Of a stretch of DNA of 64,000 bases, positions 1 to 10,804 are shown one piece after another (positions within the stretch are counted from its first letter, which is position 1; each line of letters opens with the position of its first letter). The DNA is from Heliocidaris erythrogramma (taxonomy: Eukaryota > Echinodermata > Echinoidea > Camarodonta > Echinometridae). Location: NCBI GenBank assembly GCA_025617745.1, contig CM046859.1, positions 682,001 to 746,000 on the forward strand, given 5' to 3'. A model generated the notes under the pieces. It was not told the DNA's origin. It made no database searches and saw nothing but the letters and a program-made list of their open reading frames with translations. The position numbers were made by a program, and so were the translations under genes.

Positions 1-2490
1 TAACATATTCAGAATGTCGAAAAGCTGCTTTTGAAATGACCAAAAATAAAACTCCAGGAGGAGACGGTTTACCCATCGAATTCTATCGAGAGTTTTGGAA
101 CGACATTGAATTTGTGTTTGTTAATGCGCTTAATGAAAATTTTAGTAATAAGGTTATGTCAAAAGCTCAACGATTAGGAATTATTACATTGATCCATAAA
201 AAAGGAGAGATGGAAGATTTGAAAAATTGGAGGCCGATAACATTGTTAAACTATGATTATAAAATAATGGCCGCTGCCCTAGCAAACAAGTTACATAAAG
301 TTTTACCAAAGCTTATTCATGAAAACCAAGTTGGTAACATTAAAAATAGAATGAGCGGCTTTAATATTAGACTCAAGCAAGACGTTCTTGATTATATAAA
401 AAACAGAAATTAGAAGGTGTGTTAATGCTAGTTGATTTTCGGAAAGCATTCGATTCCGTTGAATTTGACTTTATTGAATATTGTTTGTGTAAGTTTGATT
501 TTGGCGAAGACTTCAAATGCTGGGTTAAGCTAATGTATGACAAAGCGGAGAGTTCGATACTTATTAATGGATGGAGAACAAAAACATTTCAGATCAGTCG
601 AGGTATAAGGCAAGGATGCCCGCTATCGGCCATGCTTTTTATCTTAGTGGTAGAAACGTTAGCAGAAAGAATTAGAAAAAATGATAAAATCAAAGGAGTT
701 TTGTTTGGAAATAACGACAGAAAAGAATTAAAAATCTTGCAATATGCAGACGATACATCTGTGTTCTTGAGAGAGAAGTCTTCTATGAAATACATTATAG
801 ACGAATTGGATAAATTTGGAAATGTGGCTGGTCCAGTAGTTAATAAAGACAAAACAATTTTGAAATCGTTGGGTTCTACAAAACATTATTGGAATTTAAA
901 AGAATATGGATTACATTGGACGGAAGGTTGTATTAAGTATTTAGGAGTTCATATAGACCATGACCAAGATAAGGTTGCGAAATTGAACTGGGAAACAAAA
1001 TTTGAAAAGATACAGAGAATCGTAGATAATTGGAGGAAAAGAAACCTGACAATTATAGAAAGAGTCCTTATTATTAAAACTCTACTTATTAGTCAAATAA
1101 TTCATTTGATTATGTTTTGCTCAGTTCCCAACAATGTAGTAAAAAAAATGGAAAAAATAATTTTCCACTTTTTATGGAACTCAAAAGTTGACAAAGTCAA
1201 ACGAGTCACAATCGTGAAGGATTATGAGGATGGTGGCATAAGAATGGTCGATATTCAGAATTTGATTAAGAGTTTCAGATTGAAATGGTTGGCCAGAATT
1301 GTTGATAACACAAGTGGTTGTTGGAAAGAATTTGCTTTACTGATTTTCGAAATAATTGGAGGTGTTAGACTTATTTTAAATTCTACCCTTGATAATCATA
1401 TGACAGACAAGTGGTTTGCTGACAAATTGCCAAGATTCTATGTTGAACTGATAAAAGCATGGTCATATTTAAAAGAATTCATCAAAAAAGATGATTTGAA
1501 CTCAAGTACACAAATTTTATGGTATAATAAATATATTGTCTACAATAACCGACCACTATTTTATAGAGATTGTTATGCTAGTTCAATCATTTTTCTGAAA
1601 GATATTTGCATTGAAAATTTATATCTCTCACAAAACTGGATGAAAAGTTTAAATCTGAAAAAACAAAAGCGAGAGCCCTGTTTGATTATTCTAAACTACA
1701 AAGGGCGACACCGAAAGTGTGGTTGAATAATCTAAAAGATGCTAGTACCCTAGACATTCCAACAATATCATCGAAGGGAAAAGAAAAACAACTTAAGTTA
1801 TATTCCAGTAAATTATTTTATAACATCTTGTTAACACATGAAAGAACCAATGATGGCCCAACATATTGGGTTAATTTAGTTAATAATGCTATAAACTGGA
1901 AAAATGTCTTTCAGAGAAATTTAAAAAAAAATAAAAGAAAACAAACTGAAAAAGTTCAATTTAAAAATGCTGTATAACCTCATTCCAACAAAAAGGAAGT
2001 TGTTTTTATTGCAATTAGGAAATTCCGATATTTGTGAAGTGTGTAATGCCAAGGAAGATTTAATCCATGCTTTTTTGTACTGTAAATTAAATAAGTCATT
2101 CTTCGACAACTTATTCAATATGGTGCAAAACATATATAACGTAGATATTTGCTTTGATATCGACATTTTGTTTAAAAATTACAAAGAAAAGAAGACTGAT
2201 GATATTATTACCATTGCGCTGTGGAGTATTTATAAAATGCTGATTTTCAGACATATATATGGTAAGGAAGAAAGGGAAGAAAGACTATGGTTTACCTTTT
2301 TAAAGGAATTAAAATTAAGAATAGATATCAATAATGCCTTTATGAAAGCAGGAAAGAAAGAAATGTATAATTTGCCTGTTATTTTGGAAATGTACGCTTA
2401 ATCGTTCTGTAAAATTGATATATATGTAAAATGAGATTTTTGTTGAATTAAATACCCATGTCATGGGTGAAAGAGAAAAAATAAATCTCA
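1..2490 (+). mobile_element. L1/Tx1-like non-LTR retrotransposon, 3' part
   Basis: The window opens inside the RT part of ORF2 of an L1/Tx1-clade LINE; the endonuclease and ORF1 lie outside. The protein-like stretch ends near 2401, and an A-rich tract at about 2470-2486 probably marks the 3' end. The first bases match the inner part of a second copy on the minus strand at 28.7-31.1 kb, so the two belong to one family. This copy is broken by several frame changes and is not autonomous. Confidence 0.85.
3..2401 (+). pseudogene. L1/Tx1-like ORF2 reverse transcriptase, frameshifted
   Basis: The RT reading passes through at least four segments in different frames (3-413, about 404-1726, 1717-1977, 1967-2401). 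Segment 1 has the finger region with KTPGGDGLPIEFYREFW and NWRPITLLNYDYK, typical of L1/Tx1 RTs. Segment 2 has the palm: LMLVDFRKAFDSV (first catalytic Asp), RQGCPLSAMLF and YADDTSVFL (catalytic Asp pair). The last segment carries CEVCNAKEDLIHAFLYC, a Cys/His pattern like the zinc-binding end of plant and animal RTs (zf-RVT). Catalytic residues survive but the frame does not. Frame changes fall near 405, 1720 and 1970. Confidence 0.85.
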
Positions 2491-2574
2491 TCGACATCGT
2501 GAACGGTCCGCGAATGCACAGCTCTTACGGGTTACGTAACTTCCGCTTAAAAGCCGGCGCCGGGTCCACTTTGG

Positions 2575-2761
2575 TGTTACACATACTGATTGCGGGACTG
2601 AGTCCGGCGTGAGGCCGGCCTCAAACCACATCCAGAGGTTGACTGGGATGGAGGCGGCTTCGGGGCGGCTTCAGTCCGGCTTTTAAAAAAAGTTGATGTT
2701 AAACATACGTCGAGCCGCCTCCGGAGGCGGCCTCAGTTCACTTTCAGAGGTATGTGTAACA
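2575..2761. repeat. Small GC-rich element with 12-bp terminal inverted repeats
   Basis: TGTTACACATAC at 2575-2586 is the exact reverse complement of GTATGTGTAACA at 2750-2761. The interior is much more GC-rich than the flanks and holds two perfect palindromes: GAGGCCGGCCTC at 2611-2622 and GCCGCCTCCGGAGGCGGC at 2714-2731. It looks like a miniature inverted-repeat element. No clear target duplication is visible. Confidence 0.5.
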
Positions 2762-4490
2762 GGGGTCTTACTTATTGTGTAGTACCCTTTGTCATGTCCG
2801 GTAAATATATATATATAGTGTAATTAATTTGCATATAAACAGAATAACATGCATTATCCTCCACTGATTCACACAACCAAAAAAATCCCTGTCACAGTTG
2901 AGGTCAATTAATGAAAAGATCGATAGCTTGATCATGTTACTAGTATACGGAAAATATGAGCCCTTTCTCATAGTCTCGATTCGATTCGTAACATAGAAAT
3001 TGCTATCTGACATTTATTTTACCTGACTTTGGACAACAAAATAGCAATAAGAAAGAAAAAGGCGCAAAGATACATTTCTATCAAATGTAATCATTTATAG
3101 TCAGGTTCGTAATGATTATTACCATATTTAAAACTGAACAATACATACATAACTGTTTCTCAGAATTAGAGGAAAAGAAAATCTACGCGATCTCTTGTCT
3201 TCCAAAGTCTCACGTCTATGTTTTAATTTCCAAAACAACAAGAAATTATCTTTGTAGAACACATCGCTCTTATTATGATAAAAGCTTTGATTCAGTAACG
3301 TCTAAGGACGACACTATTTGAAAAGAACAGATTTCTCCTCATCTCTTCTTTTCTAAGACACAAGAAAACATTACCTTAAGTTTTGTTCAAGAAAATCTGT
3401 CATTTTTTCTCATGTGCATCCACAATAATGGATAATGTCAGTTTAAAGGACGAACCAAAAACAAACAATCGGTCCACAAAATGTAATTTGAAGTACTTCT
3501 ACATGAAATCGGCTGAGAAGAAGAAGATCATTAAATGATCTTATAACTACATTTAGATAGTGTTTGGCAGATAATACAATGCATACTGAATATTTTCTGG
3601 CATCCAACCAAATGCATCACCAAGATGAATGAAACACATAAGTAACATACGATTCATACCAAACATTATCATCTTGGTTTGTGTTATATGAATTGGTGAC
3701 TGGAGTTTCTTTTCCACAATATATTTTTTATGAGATAAAATAAAATATCAAATTTGAATTTTCTATTCAAATTTGCAGTGCTTGTTACCGTGTTTCAAAT
3801 TTATTGTCTTACTGATACTAAAATATTACTAGTGCTTCACATATTAAAAGGAAAATGCAACTATAAGATCCCATTTCTTTCCAGAATGTTTATATCAAAA
3901 CAAAAGAATTGCGCTGTATTTTTTTCATGTATAAATACATACCACTTTTGGACGATAGAATGAATTGATTCAATATCTATTAATATAATACACAAAGGAT
4001 TTGGGGCTCTTTTTTTTGTTCAAATAGGCTTCTCCCCTGGCCCTTTCGGTGCCCGCCTTTTGGTACCCATGGGTGGGGAATGGTTCTTAGAGTGGTGGGA
4101 GGTACTTCTTAAGGGCTGACGTGCCGTCCATATTTCATAAATTCATTTTTAGACATTGAATTTCCGCAGGGAGTAGGCCTAATAATTCTGCCAACCCATG
4201 TAGCGGGTTTGTAGCTTCATGCAGTCCAACCCATACCCTTTACCTGTGAAGGGGAGGTATGCCAAATTAGAACAGCGTGGCCATATCCGCATGCATGGAT
4301 GGCTTCAATATACAGTAGTATATACGGCACAAGTGTTATCGTTCACACAGCGCATGTATGGCTTCGATGTATACGGCCCAACATCACACGTGTTATGTCT
4401 CGCTCAAGCCCAACCCGGGTTACGCGTTTATGGTATCAAAAAAAGCAAAAATCAAGAAAAAGGATATCAAATTCAGAGATGATAAGATCC
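2762..4490. other. AT-rich stretch without a supported gene
   Basis: Only short chance ORFs without domain-like sequence are present. At 4290-4400 there is a weak duplication of a motif resembling CGCATGYATGGCTTC. I see no exon with convincing splice sites. Confidence 0.4.
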
Positions 4491-4497
4491 GCGGAAG

Positions 4498-4556
4498 GGG
4501 GGGGGGGGGGATGGGCTTTGGAGTTTAGGGTTAGGGTTAGGTAGTGTTTAGGGTTT
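4498..4556. repeat. G-run followed by short TTAGGG-like array
   Basis: A run of G is followed by about three TTAGGG units near 4526-4541 and a degenerate GTGTTTAGGGTTT. It is too short to be a telomere and fits a tiny interstitial telomere-like tract. Confidence 0.5.
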
Positions 4557-4797
4557 ACTTAAGGGCACATTTGGGTGGTTGTCGCATAACTGTTTAATAA
4601 TAGGAATGACTTATGGAATAACAGCTGAATTGACATGATTTGGGAAAATGGCCTTCATACCGTTGGAAAGATGTTATTGTATATCGCCTCAATTCATATG
4701 ACAGACTAAACCGATATGTACACATCATTCGGGGGAGGGGAGGTGTCGGAGATCACGTCACTTAGGAATATCGGTTGCAACGGTGTAAAGAAGGAGC

Positions 4798-4990
4798 CCC
4801 CCCCAAAAAAAAAAAAAAAAAAACAAAACAAAAAACAAAAAACAAAAAAAAAACAAAAAACAAAACAAAACAACAACAACAAGAACAAAAAATAAAACAA
4901 AACAACAAACAAAAACAACAAGAACAAAAAAATTCATTCGAAAATATTTCCACTAATAATAATAATAACAATAATACAACGCACTTATAT
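4798..4990. repeat. C-run, long A-rich low-complexity tract and (AAT)n
   Basis: A C-run passes directly into about 150 bp of A with scattered C (AAAAACAAAAC type), then AAC and AAT trinucleotide repeats up to about 4980. The lysine/asparagine-rich reading frame across it is an artefact of composition. The right end, (AAT)n on the plus strand, reads as the 3' microsatellite tail of the minus-strand LINE fragment that follows. Confidence 0.7.
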
Positions 4991-5460
4991 TGCGCCATCT
5001 ATCTAGTTAACTATTCCGAGGTGCATGATGAAAATAAGAGAAGCAAGAAGGTAGAAATAGAATGGACTGAAGAATACTACAAATCTGTGTTGAATTACAT
5101 TTCACTATATGCTTTAGAGAAAAGTACTGTCTTCAATTTTGACTTCAAAGAATCCAAAGTGTCTATGGCACGGATATTAGGAGGTAAGTTATTCCATAAA
5201 CTAGGTGCGGCAGCTATGAAGGCACGGTCACCAAGAGATGATTTCGTTCTTTGTGCCACAATAAGATTTTTGCCAGAAGAACGCAGACAGCGAGTTGGTA
5301 CATATTCAGAAATTAGATTTTCAATATACGAGGGGGCAGAACCATGTAATGCTCTCCAAGTAATAAGCAGAATTTTATACTCGATACGCTCTCTGACTGG
5401 TAGCCAATGTAACCCTTTCAAAATTGGTGAAATATGATCCCTTTTACGTATCCTAGACAA
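4955..5460 (-). mobile_element. CR1-like LINE 3' fragment (RT C-terminus)
   Basis: On the minus strand 5460-5095 encodes about 120 residues of the conserved region after the RT domain. It includes ILKGLHWLPVRERIEYKI, RSSGKNLIVAQRTKSSLGDR and APSLWNNLPPNIR, a hallmark of CR1-type LINEs in marine animals. It is followed on that strand by GCGCAATATAAGTGC and then (ATT)n, the LINE 3' end. This is a 5'-truncated copy with no catalytic domain. The same GCGC-TATAA-ATT tail type appears on the SINE at 38.05 kb and the insert at 56.96 kb. Confidence 0.8.
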
Positions 5461-5486
5461 TATTCTGGCAGCGTTTTGTGCTCTTT

Positions 5487-5573
5487 GTAGCGTAATATTA
5501 ATACGTATAATTATATTAATCCCTAGCGTAATATTGTAGCGTAATATTAATACGTATAATTATATTAATCCCT
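5487..5573. repeat. 49-bp direct repeat, two copies
   Basis: A segment beginning GTAGCGTAATATTAATACG at 5487 is repeated at 5536 with a period of 49 bp and no visible mismatch over 38 bp. It is a simple tandem duplication beside the CR1-like fragment. Confidence 0.8.
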
Positions 5574-5954
5574 TCTCCCTTCGCGCTGGGGTGATGGGAT
5601 GACAATGGAATGGGGGAGCGGGGCGCAGTAGGGAAAAGTCAATCCGTCGGTCCTCCCAAGACCCATATAAGGGGGCCATAATCCCCCTGAAAATAAAATG
5701 ACAAATTCTTTTTTTCTCATTTTTGCATCCTTTACAGGGACGTACCGCTAATTATGGATGTTATGTTTTCATGGCCTTAATTTCTCTGAGTATTATACCA
5801 CAGAAACATGGCAAGATCAAATCGCTCCCTCTAGGTCTATGCAATGGATATTCTACTCGAACATTATTATTCATATCATTAATCTTCATCAAGATGAAAA
5901 TGTGTTTTCTTCAGAACTCATGCACGCTTTGGATAAATAAGACACATACATGAT

Positions 5955-6278
5955 CAGGGGCGGATCCAGAATTTAGTGTATAAGGCGGGGAACACAAGTG
6001 CAGGTTTGTCAGCTTTTGGAAAAGGCAGACCTGTATTTTTTGGATCTTGCCAGGTTCTTGGGGGGGGGGGCGAGAATTTTTTTTCGTCACACCTCCAAAA
6101 TTCGCTCAGAAGGGGGTGGTTATGGGGGTCCCTCCATACTTCTCTGACAAGCAAAAAAAAGAAGAAGGTTTCATTCTAAAAGGGGGCGGGGGCACAATCG
6201 ACAAAAGGGCGGATCGTCTATGGTCAAAATGTATACTTTCCTTCCTAAAGGGGGGTGGGGAGGGCACGGGCCGGAAGT
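5955..6278 (+). repeat. Miniature element, GGGGCGGATCCAG family
   Basis: It begins CAGGGGCGGATCCAGAATTT and shares a series of blocks (GCAGGTTTGTCA, GACAAGCAAAAAA, TTTCATTCTAAAA, G-run, GGCACGGGCCGGAAG) in the same order with the reverse-oriented copy at 26344-26510. Related ends (GGCGGATCCAGGA) occur in the palindrome at 39-41 kb. Short ORFs inside are not genes. It is a non-autonomous DNA element; the right boundary is approximate. Confidence 0.6.
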
Positions 6279-6391
6279 AATTTCATGCTTCTAAGCAGTC
6301 GACGGATGAGGCCCTTTTTAAGAGGAAGACTTGAAATATTTGAGAAGGATATACGAGAGGTGCTACTGTTGCTACTTCTTGTTTAAGGGGC

Positions 6392-6600
6392 TTTCACACC
6401 GGGATTTGCGTAGAGTTGTGTAGAGTTGCGTAGGGAGTACGCCAAAATTCGCTGCGTACTCATGAAAAACAAATGATGGATCGGCGTAGTCCCTGCGTAG
6501 GGTAGCGTAGGGTTGCGTAACTTGTCCACGTACACTTACGTAGGTCAGGCGTTAAGTCTGCGTAGCGTTGCTTACGGTTGCGTACGGATACTGTGCGCAA
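6392..6600. repeat. Left subterminal array of GCGTA motifs
   Basis: Just inside the left TIR, GCGTA/TACGC pentamers recur many times (TTGCGTAGAG, AGTTGCGTAGGG, GTAGCGTAGGGTTGCGTA and others). An equivalent array lies inside the right end at about 8045-8395, mainly in the opposite orientation. Such arrays are typical transposase-binding subterminal repeats. The role is inferred; the repetition is directly visible. Confidence 0.7.
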
Positions 6601-6650
6601 GCGAAGATGAAAAAAAAAAAAAGCATTAGGCCTATAGCATTTCCCGCCTT

Positions 6651-8021
6651 ATGAACTTCTCAAGCAACTCTTGCCTGATGTCCAGAACACTGTACTGCTG
6701 TGAATTAGAATCACAAGATAATGAGTTGTTGAAGTCCATTCCAAAAAGCTGTTATCCTTCGGCATTTGGAAGCCGTATAAACACTAATGGCAGAGCACGA
6801 ACGATTGGAAGAACAGGAAAAAAGAAGAAGCAAGCTTTCGTGAGAATTAGAAGACGTGTGTGGGTCAAGCCTTGGATCAAACACATGCCCTTGGTAGGAC
6901 AATTATGAACAGTTGATGAAAGAACTGCATGCCGAGGATGTAACCGCCTTTACCAATTTCATGCGGATGGAGCCCCAGGCTTTCCATGAACTCTTGACAC
7001 GCATCGCACCAAGAATAACCAAATAGGATACGAACTACCGAATGTCTTTAGAACCTGGTTTGAAGTTAGCTATGACCTTGAGATTTCTGGCCACCGGGAA
7101 CAGCTACAAGACACTTCAGTATGGATTTCGAGTGGCCCACAACACGATTTGTGGTTTTATTCCCCAAGTGCGCCAGGCTATAATTGAAGAGTTATCCGAT
7201 GAAGTTCTCATGTGCCCAGATACACAAGAGGGATGGAAACAAGTGGCTCAAGATTTCTACAAGCGCTGAAACATTCCTCATTGCGTAGGTACGATAGATG
7301 GCAAGCATGTTGCAATACGGAAACCTGCAAAGAGTGGCAGCTTATTCTATAATTACAAGGGATTTTTCTCTATTGCACTGCTTGCAATTGTAGATGCTCA
7401 ATTCAGATTTATGTATGTGGACATCGGACAGACTGGCTCTGGATCTGATGCTGGTGTGTTTAATGGGAGCCCTTTCAAGGCAGCAATTGAGAAAGAAAAA
7501 GCTGAACTTGCCTGAAGCAGACCCTCTCCATCATGATGACCAGCCGCTGGAATACTTCCTAGTGGGAGATGACGCATTTGCTCTCAAGACTTGGTTAATG
7601 AAGCCTCTGCCACTTCGCAACATGACTCATCAGCGGAGAGTCTACAACTACAGACTGTCAAGGGCCGGGCGCGTTGTAGCAAATGCTTTCGGTCTTCTAG
7701 CAGCTTGGTTCCGCGGCCTTCTCCTCATCTCCAGAAAGAGTCATCAAGATCACCCATGGTTGTTGTGTCCTGCACATCTTCCTGCGACTCAAAAACCCTA
7801 CAGTCGACGTAGCAATACTTGACCAAGAGGACGCACAACATAATCACGAAATAATCCCTGGCACGTGGAGACATGCTGCACAACTGCCAGACATGGAACA
7901 CTTGTATCATGGCAACACAAGCAGAGCAGCTAAAGAGCAAAGGAACTACCTGGTGGAGTATGTCAGCTCTCCTCCTGGAAGTGTGCCGTGGCAAGATGAT
8001 ATACTCACGATTAGTAACTGA
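6651..8021 (+). pseudogene. Harbinger-type DDE transposase, inactivated
   Basis: Harbinger transposase sequence continues across several frame changes and stops. The N-terminal part ends with RRRVWVKPW before a frame change near 6900. The middle part has FTNFMRMEPQAFHELLTRIA, a TAG near 7024, LKLAMTLRFLATGNSYKTL and a TGA at 7267-7269. The catalytic core follows: GTIDGKHVAIRKP (first Asp), YNYKGFFSIALLAIVD, then after TGA near 7513 VGDDAFALKTWLMKPL (second Asp) and RRVYNYRLSRAGRVVANAFG. The family normally has VVENAFG here, so the third catalytic residue is Ala, not Glu. The last frame ends at TGA 8019-8021. Confidence 0.88.
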
Positions 8022-8044
8022 TGAAAAACAGTAGGATCCAGCAT

Positions 8045-8395
8045 GAGTACGCCAAATTTAAGTAACTATAAGCAACTATACGCAAATGTACGCCATGTCT
8101 ACGCAAGTCTACGTCGGTCTATACGCCACAGTACGCAACACTACGCCATTCCATGCGCAAGTTTAAAATGTGTTTCGAGAAACCGGGGCATTTTGGCGTA
8201 GTGTTGCGTAGGCTTGCGTATAAACTGCGTTCTCTGGCTCTACGCAGACAGTACGCCAAAAAATTAAACATGTTTAATTTCTTGAGCCCCTCCCGCGTAC
8301 CTATTTTGCGTTCCTCAGCGTAGACTTGCGTAGGCACAGCGTATGGCAGCGTAGTGTTGCGTAGTCGCTACGCAATTCTATGCAAATCCCTGTGT
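8045..8395. repeat. Right subterminal array of TACGC motifs
   Basis: TACGCAA, TACGCCA and TACGCAAGTCTACG units are packed between the end of the transposase remnant and the right TIR. From about 8195 on, GCGTAG units in the other orientation are mixed in. It mirrors the left array, giving the element long repeat-rich ends. Confidence 0.7.
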
Positions 8396-8408
8396 GAAAG
8401 CCCCTTTA

Positions 8409-8645
8409 GGCTAAGGCATTTCATTCCAAATCACACTCTGATATTGTTGTATAAAGCTCCAATACATAAAATGGCAATGCGTGCTATTTCATTCAGGGTT
8501 TTTTCCGGTTTCCCACTCGAGACCATTATTCCATCCATGAGAATTTTAAATGTGTTTGAGTTACATCATCTAGCAGTAGCAACTTTTATGTTTGATTTGG
8601 TGCATAGAAACTTACCTCACTCCCTTGACATCATACACGAATGTT
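8409..8645 (+). pseudogene. LINE RT C-terminal fragment
   Basis: The frame ending at 8645-8647 reads MAMRAISFRVFSGFPLETII, then MRILNVFELHHLAVATFMFD and LVHRNLPHSL. This is the pattern of the region after the RT domain in CR1/Jockey-type LINEs (Lys/Arg-Ala-Ile-Arg, Leu-Arg-Ile-Leu, Phe-Met-Phe-Asp). It is a short isolated fragment, directly right of the Harbinger TTA duplication; no matching left part is seen on the other side of that transposon. Confidence 0.5.
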
Positions 8646-8649
8646 AATG

Positions 8650-9311
8650 TACTAATGTTAATGTACGGGATTATAGGATGGCGATTGGTTGTTGGGAATG
8701 AATAATTTGTACTGAATTAGAAATTGCAGACAGTCCAGCTGAAAATAATTATTTCTTTTTGAAATATTTATTTCAGGGTTGCTGTTTTCCGGCTTGCTTG
8801 CGTGCTTCAGAGTTTTTGGAAGAGCGAGAGAAAGGGGACAGGTGGGAGACATGCCGAGAGAGAGAGAGAGAGAGTGTGTGTGTGGGCGTGTGTGTGTGGG
8901 CGTGTGTGTGTGTGTGTGTGTGTAAGAAAGGTGCGAGAGAACAGGTGAAAGAAATAAGTGAGCGACGAGAAGAGCGTGAGGTTCGAAAGACGTAGAAGAG
9001 TGAATTGATAAGAGAGAGCAGAAGAGAAAGCTGCGCAAGTGCGAAGAAAACAATGGCAGGTCGGAGAACTGAACTTGGAAAGTCAAATTCGCGGTAAATT
9101 AAATCCTATTTAACATACATTAATTATAGGGAGGATTAATCAACCCATGGCGTCGTGGTGATCTGCCCTTTTCGTTCAGCCATTTTGTTTCCTCTGCCAG
9201 TTTCATACTTAGCCATGCAACTTTAACTTTTTGTCGATTGTCGGTCGCCCAGCTCAGAGATACAAGACGATTTGTATTAATTCTTCATCTTGGCTAAATT
9301 ATGTTTTGTTA
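8650..9311. other. Non-coding stretch with GA/GT microsatellite
   Basis: No gene is supported. A compound (GA)n-(GT)n microsatellite occupies about 8855-8923; ORFs across it on either strand are Arg/Val/Cys or Ser/His repeats produced by the microsatellite. Confidence 0.7.
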
Positions 9312-9542
9312 ATAGAGTACCGAAGTGTGACGTCATACCGGCCCAGTTGTCAAGGTTGCTGGTTCCAAACAATTTTGTGCTGAACAGTGCGTGGTGATCA
9401 CACCAGCTCTAAACAGTGATTTTGCCCTGCTCCAGCCCGTTGCTTGAATGATTTCGCGGTGAACCTCATGCGCGGGTTTTGTTGTTTGGAACCAGTAACC
9501 TGGACGACGGGCGAATATGACGCCAGCACTTCGGTACTCTAT
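9312..9542. repeat. Hairpin-forming element with 61-bp arms
   Basis: ATAGAGTACCGAAGTG at 9312 is mirrored by CACTTCGGTACTCTAT ending at 9542. The arms (9312-9372 and 9482-9542) pair along their whole length with scattered mismatches, leaving a loop of about 109 bp. No coding potential is seen. It is a foldback/MITE-like element; the TA dinucleotide at both edges would fit a TA target but is only suggestive. Confidence 0.75.
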
Positions 9543-9718
9543 AAACTCTACTTCACAACTCATTCAACTTTTGTGTGCTGTCATCCTTCCGTCGTCTTCC
9601 ATTGTAACGCGTTTAGGCGAGGTGGTAGGCGGCCACTGGCCACCTCGCCGGACTGTGCCGTTACAATTTCTTGCATTTTCATAAGCAAATCTTAAGCCTT
9701 GGTCCGGACCAATTATAT

Positions 9719-10378
9719 GTGACCCACCACCACAAAACGACCAATATTAAAGTCTGAAATGTAGCTTTTTTAAATTTCAACAGTTTGAAAGCTTAGATTC
9801 TGAGCTTTAAAATGATATATAACTTGTCTTGTATGGACTAAGCAAACCCTTGTAAATTATAACTAGAATGTCAACGTATCAGACAGACTAATGACCAAAA
9901 CAATAGAGGAAAGGGGCTCTAAAGAAGAGTGACCATTTAAGAGCGCCTAATCTGTATCCTATTGTTCCTCGCACAGAAGGTTCAGTCAAAACTCCCTAGC
10001 ATACACAGTGAAGTCCTTATTAGATCGAGTTTAAACTTTTCATACCTTTAGAATAGATATATTTCTTTCTTTCTTTTGATTTTGAATATCAGACAGGGCA
10101 CAATTTTAAGCTATACTAGAAAAGCGATGTGAAGTACAATCCCAGCAAGTTGACAAAGTTTGAATTTCCAGGAAAACATGGTCATTTTGAATGAGAGTAA
10201 AAACATATGTCAACATAGTATTTTAACCTGAAATTTCGTCAGATGTTAGATTAATGAATGAACTTTCAGAAAATACAAAAAACTTAAAATCAAAATGTCT
10301 ACCCCAAACCACCTTTTTCAGCTGTTTACTCTAAAACTCCCATTGCGACTTATTGGTCGTTTTGTGGTGGAGGGTCAC
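9719..10378. mobile_element. Non-autonomous DNA element, GTGACCC family, copy 1
   Basis: The left end GTGACCCACCACCACAAAAC (9719) and the reverse complement of the right end (GTGACCCTCCACCACAAAAC, ending 10378) agree over about 28 bp. The 660-bp interior is AT-rich and non-coding. A related 659-bp element with ends GTGACCCGCCGCCTCAAAAC lies at 50909-51567. Equal size and similar ends make them one family. Confidence 0.75.
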
Positions 10379-10561
10379 CTATAATGTTTTCCTGTAAATA
10401 TTGTAAATATTATAATGTATTGTATCTTGTTATTGGTAAATGAATACAATCATATCATATCATATCAGAATATATTAAATAAAACAACACCGGCAACAGC
10501 ATCAATCGCTGTAAGATACAATAAGAAATCTTACTGTTCCTCGATATTTCTATGGATGTTT
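10379..10561. other. AT-rich tail-like sequence
   Basis: This short interval contains (ATCAT)n at about 10449-10467, preceded by AAATGAATACA, which looks like a LINE 3' microsatellite tail without an identifiable body. Confidence 0.3.
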
Positions 10562-10565
10562 TCAC

Positions 10566-10804
10566 CGTTCGGGTGTCCAACATGCATGAGCATCTCCGAC
10601 ATTATCTACCCGCTCTCCGCGGGGCAATGGCTCGTACTCCCATGCTACAATACGCTGCCTTGCACCTGCAGCACCACCGTCTTCATCATCATCATCACTG
10701 CTGTCACTAGTCTTGGGATCACTATTGTCTTTTTCACTGGTTTCCTCTCTATTCTCATCTTCTTCACAAAATGTATGGTTTTCTTCGAGAACTGGTGACG
10801 CCAT
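10566..10804 (-). CDS. Possible first exon of a gene with an acidic N-terminus
   Basis: From an ATG at 10804-10802 in a good start context (GGGATGGCG) the minus strand encodes about 80 residues. There is a very acidic, serine-rich stretch (SDPKTSDSSDDDDEDGG), then RIVAWEYEPLPRGERVDNVG and a Cys/Trp. The frame then stops, but a possible splice donor (CG/GTGAAA) lies at 10566/10565. Acidic N-termini followed by a YxFEP-like motif occur in invertebrate proteins with a P2X7-type zinc domain; this likeness is weak and from memory. No downstream exon was found. It could be a chance ORF. Confidence 0.3.

Larger units (their letters stand above)
6386..8405 (+). mobile_element. PIF/Harbinger DNA transposon, complete ends, 2,020 bp
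   Basis: The ends AGGGGCTTTCACAC at 6386 and its reverse complement ending at 8405 form a 29-bp terminal inverted repeat with two mismatches. They are flanked by TTA at 6383-6385 and 8406-8408, the 3-bp target duplication (TWA) expected for PIF/Harbinger. Internal pieces encode a Harbinger-type DDE transposase. I see no MYB/SANT partner gene, so the copy is either simplified or relies on one elsewhere. It sits just upstream of a LINE fragment at 8409. Confidence 0.92.

Noticed and set aside
4526-4556. TTAGGG units as a telomere
   Set aside because: Only about three units; surrounding sequence is ordinary interspersed repeat.
4775-5437. 220-residue plus ORF rich in Lys, Asn and Gln
   Set aside because: It is produced by the A-rich tract and then reads antisense through the CR1-like fragment; no domain pattern.
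8658-9086. Long minus ORF with Ser/His/Thr repeats
   Set aside because: It spans the GA/GT microsatellite; composition alone explains the open frame.
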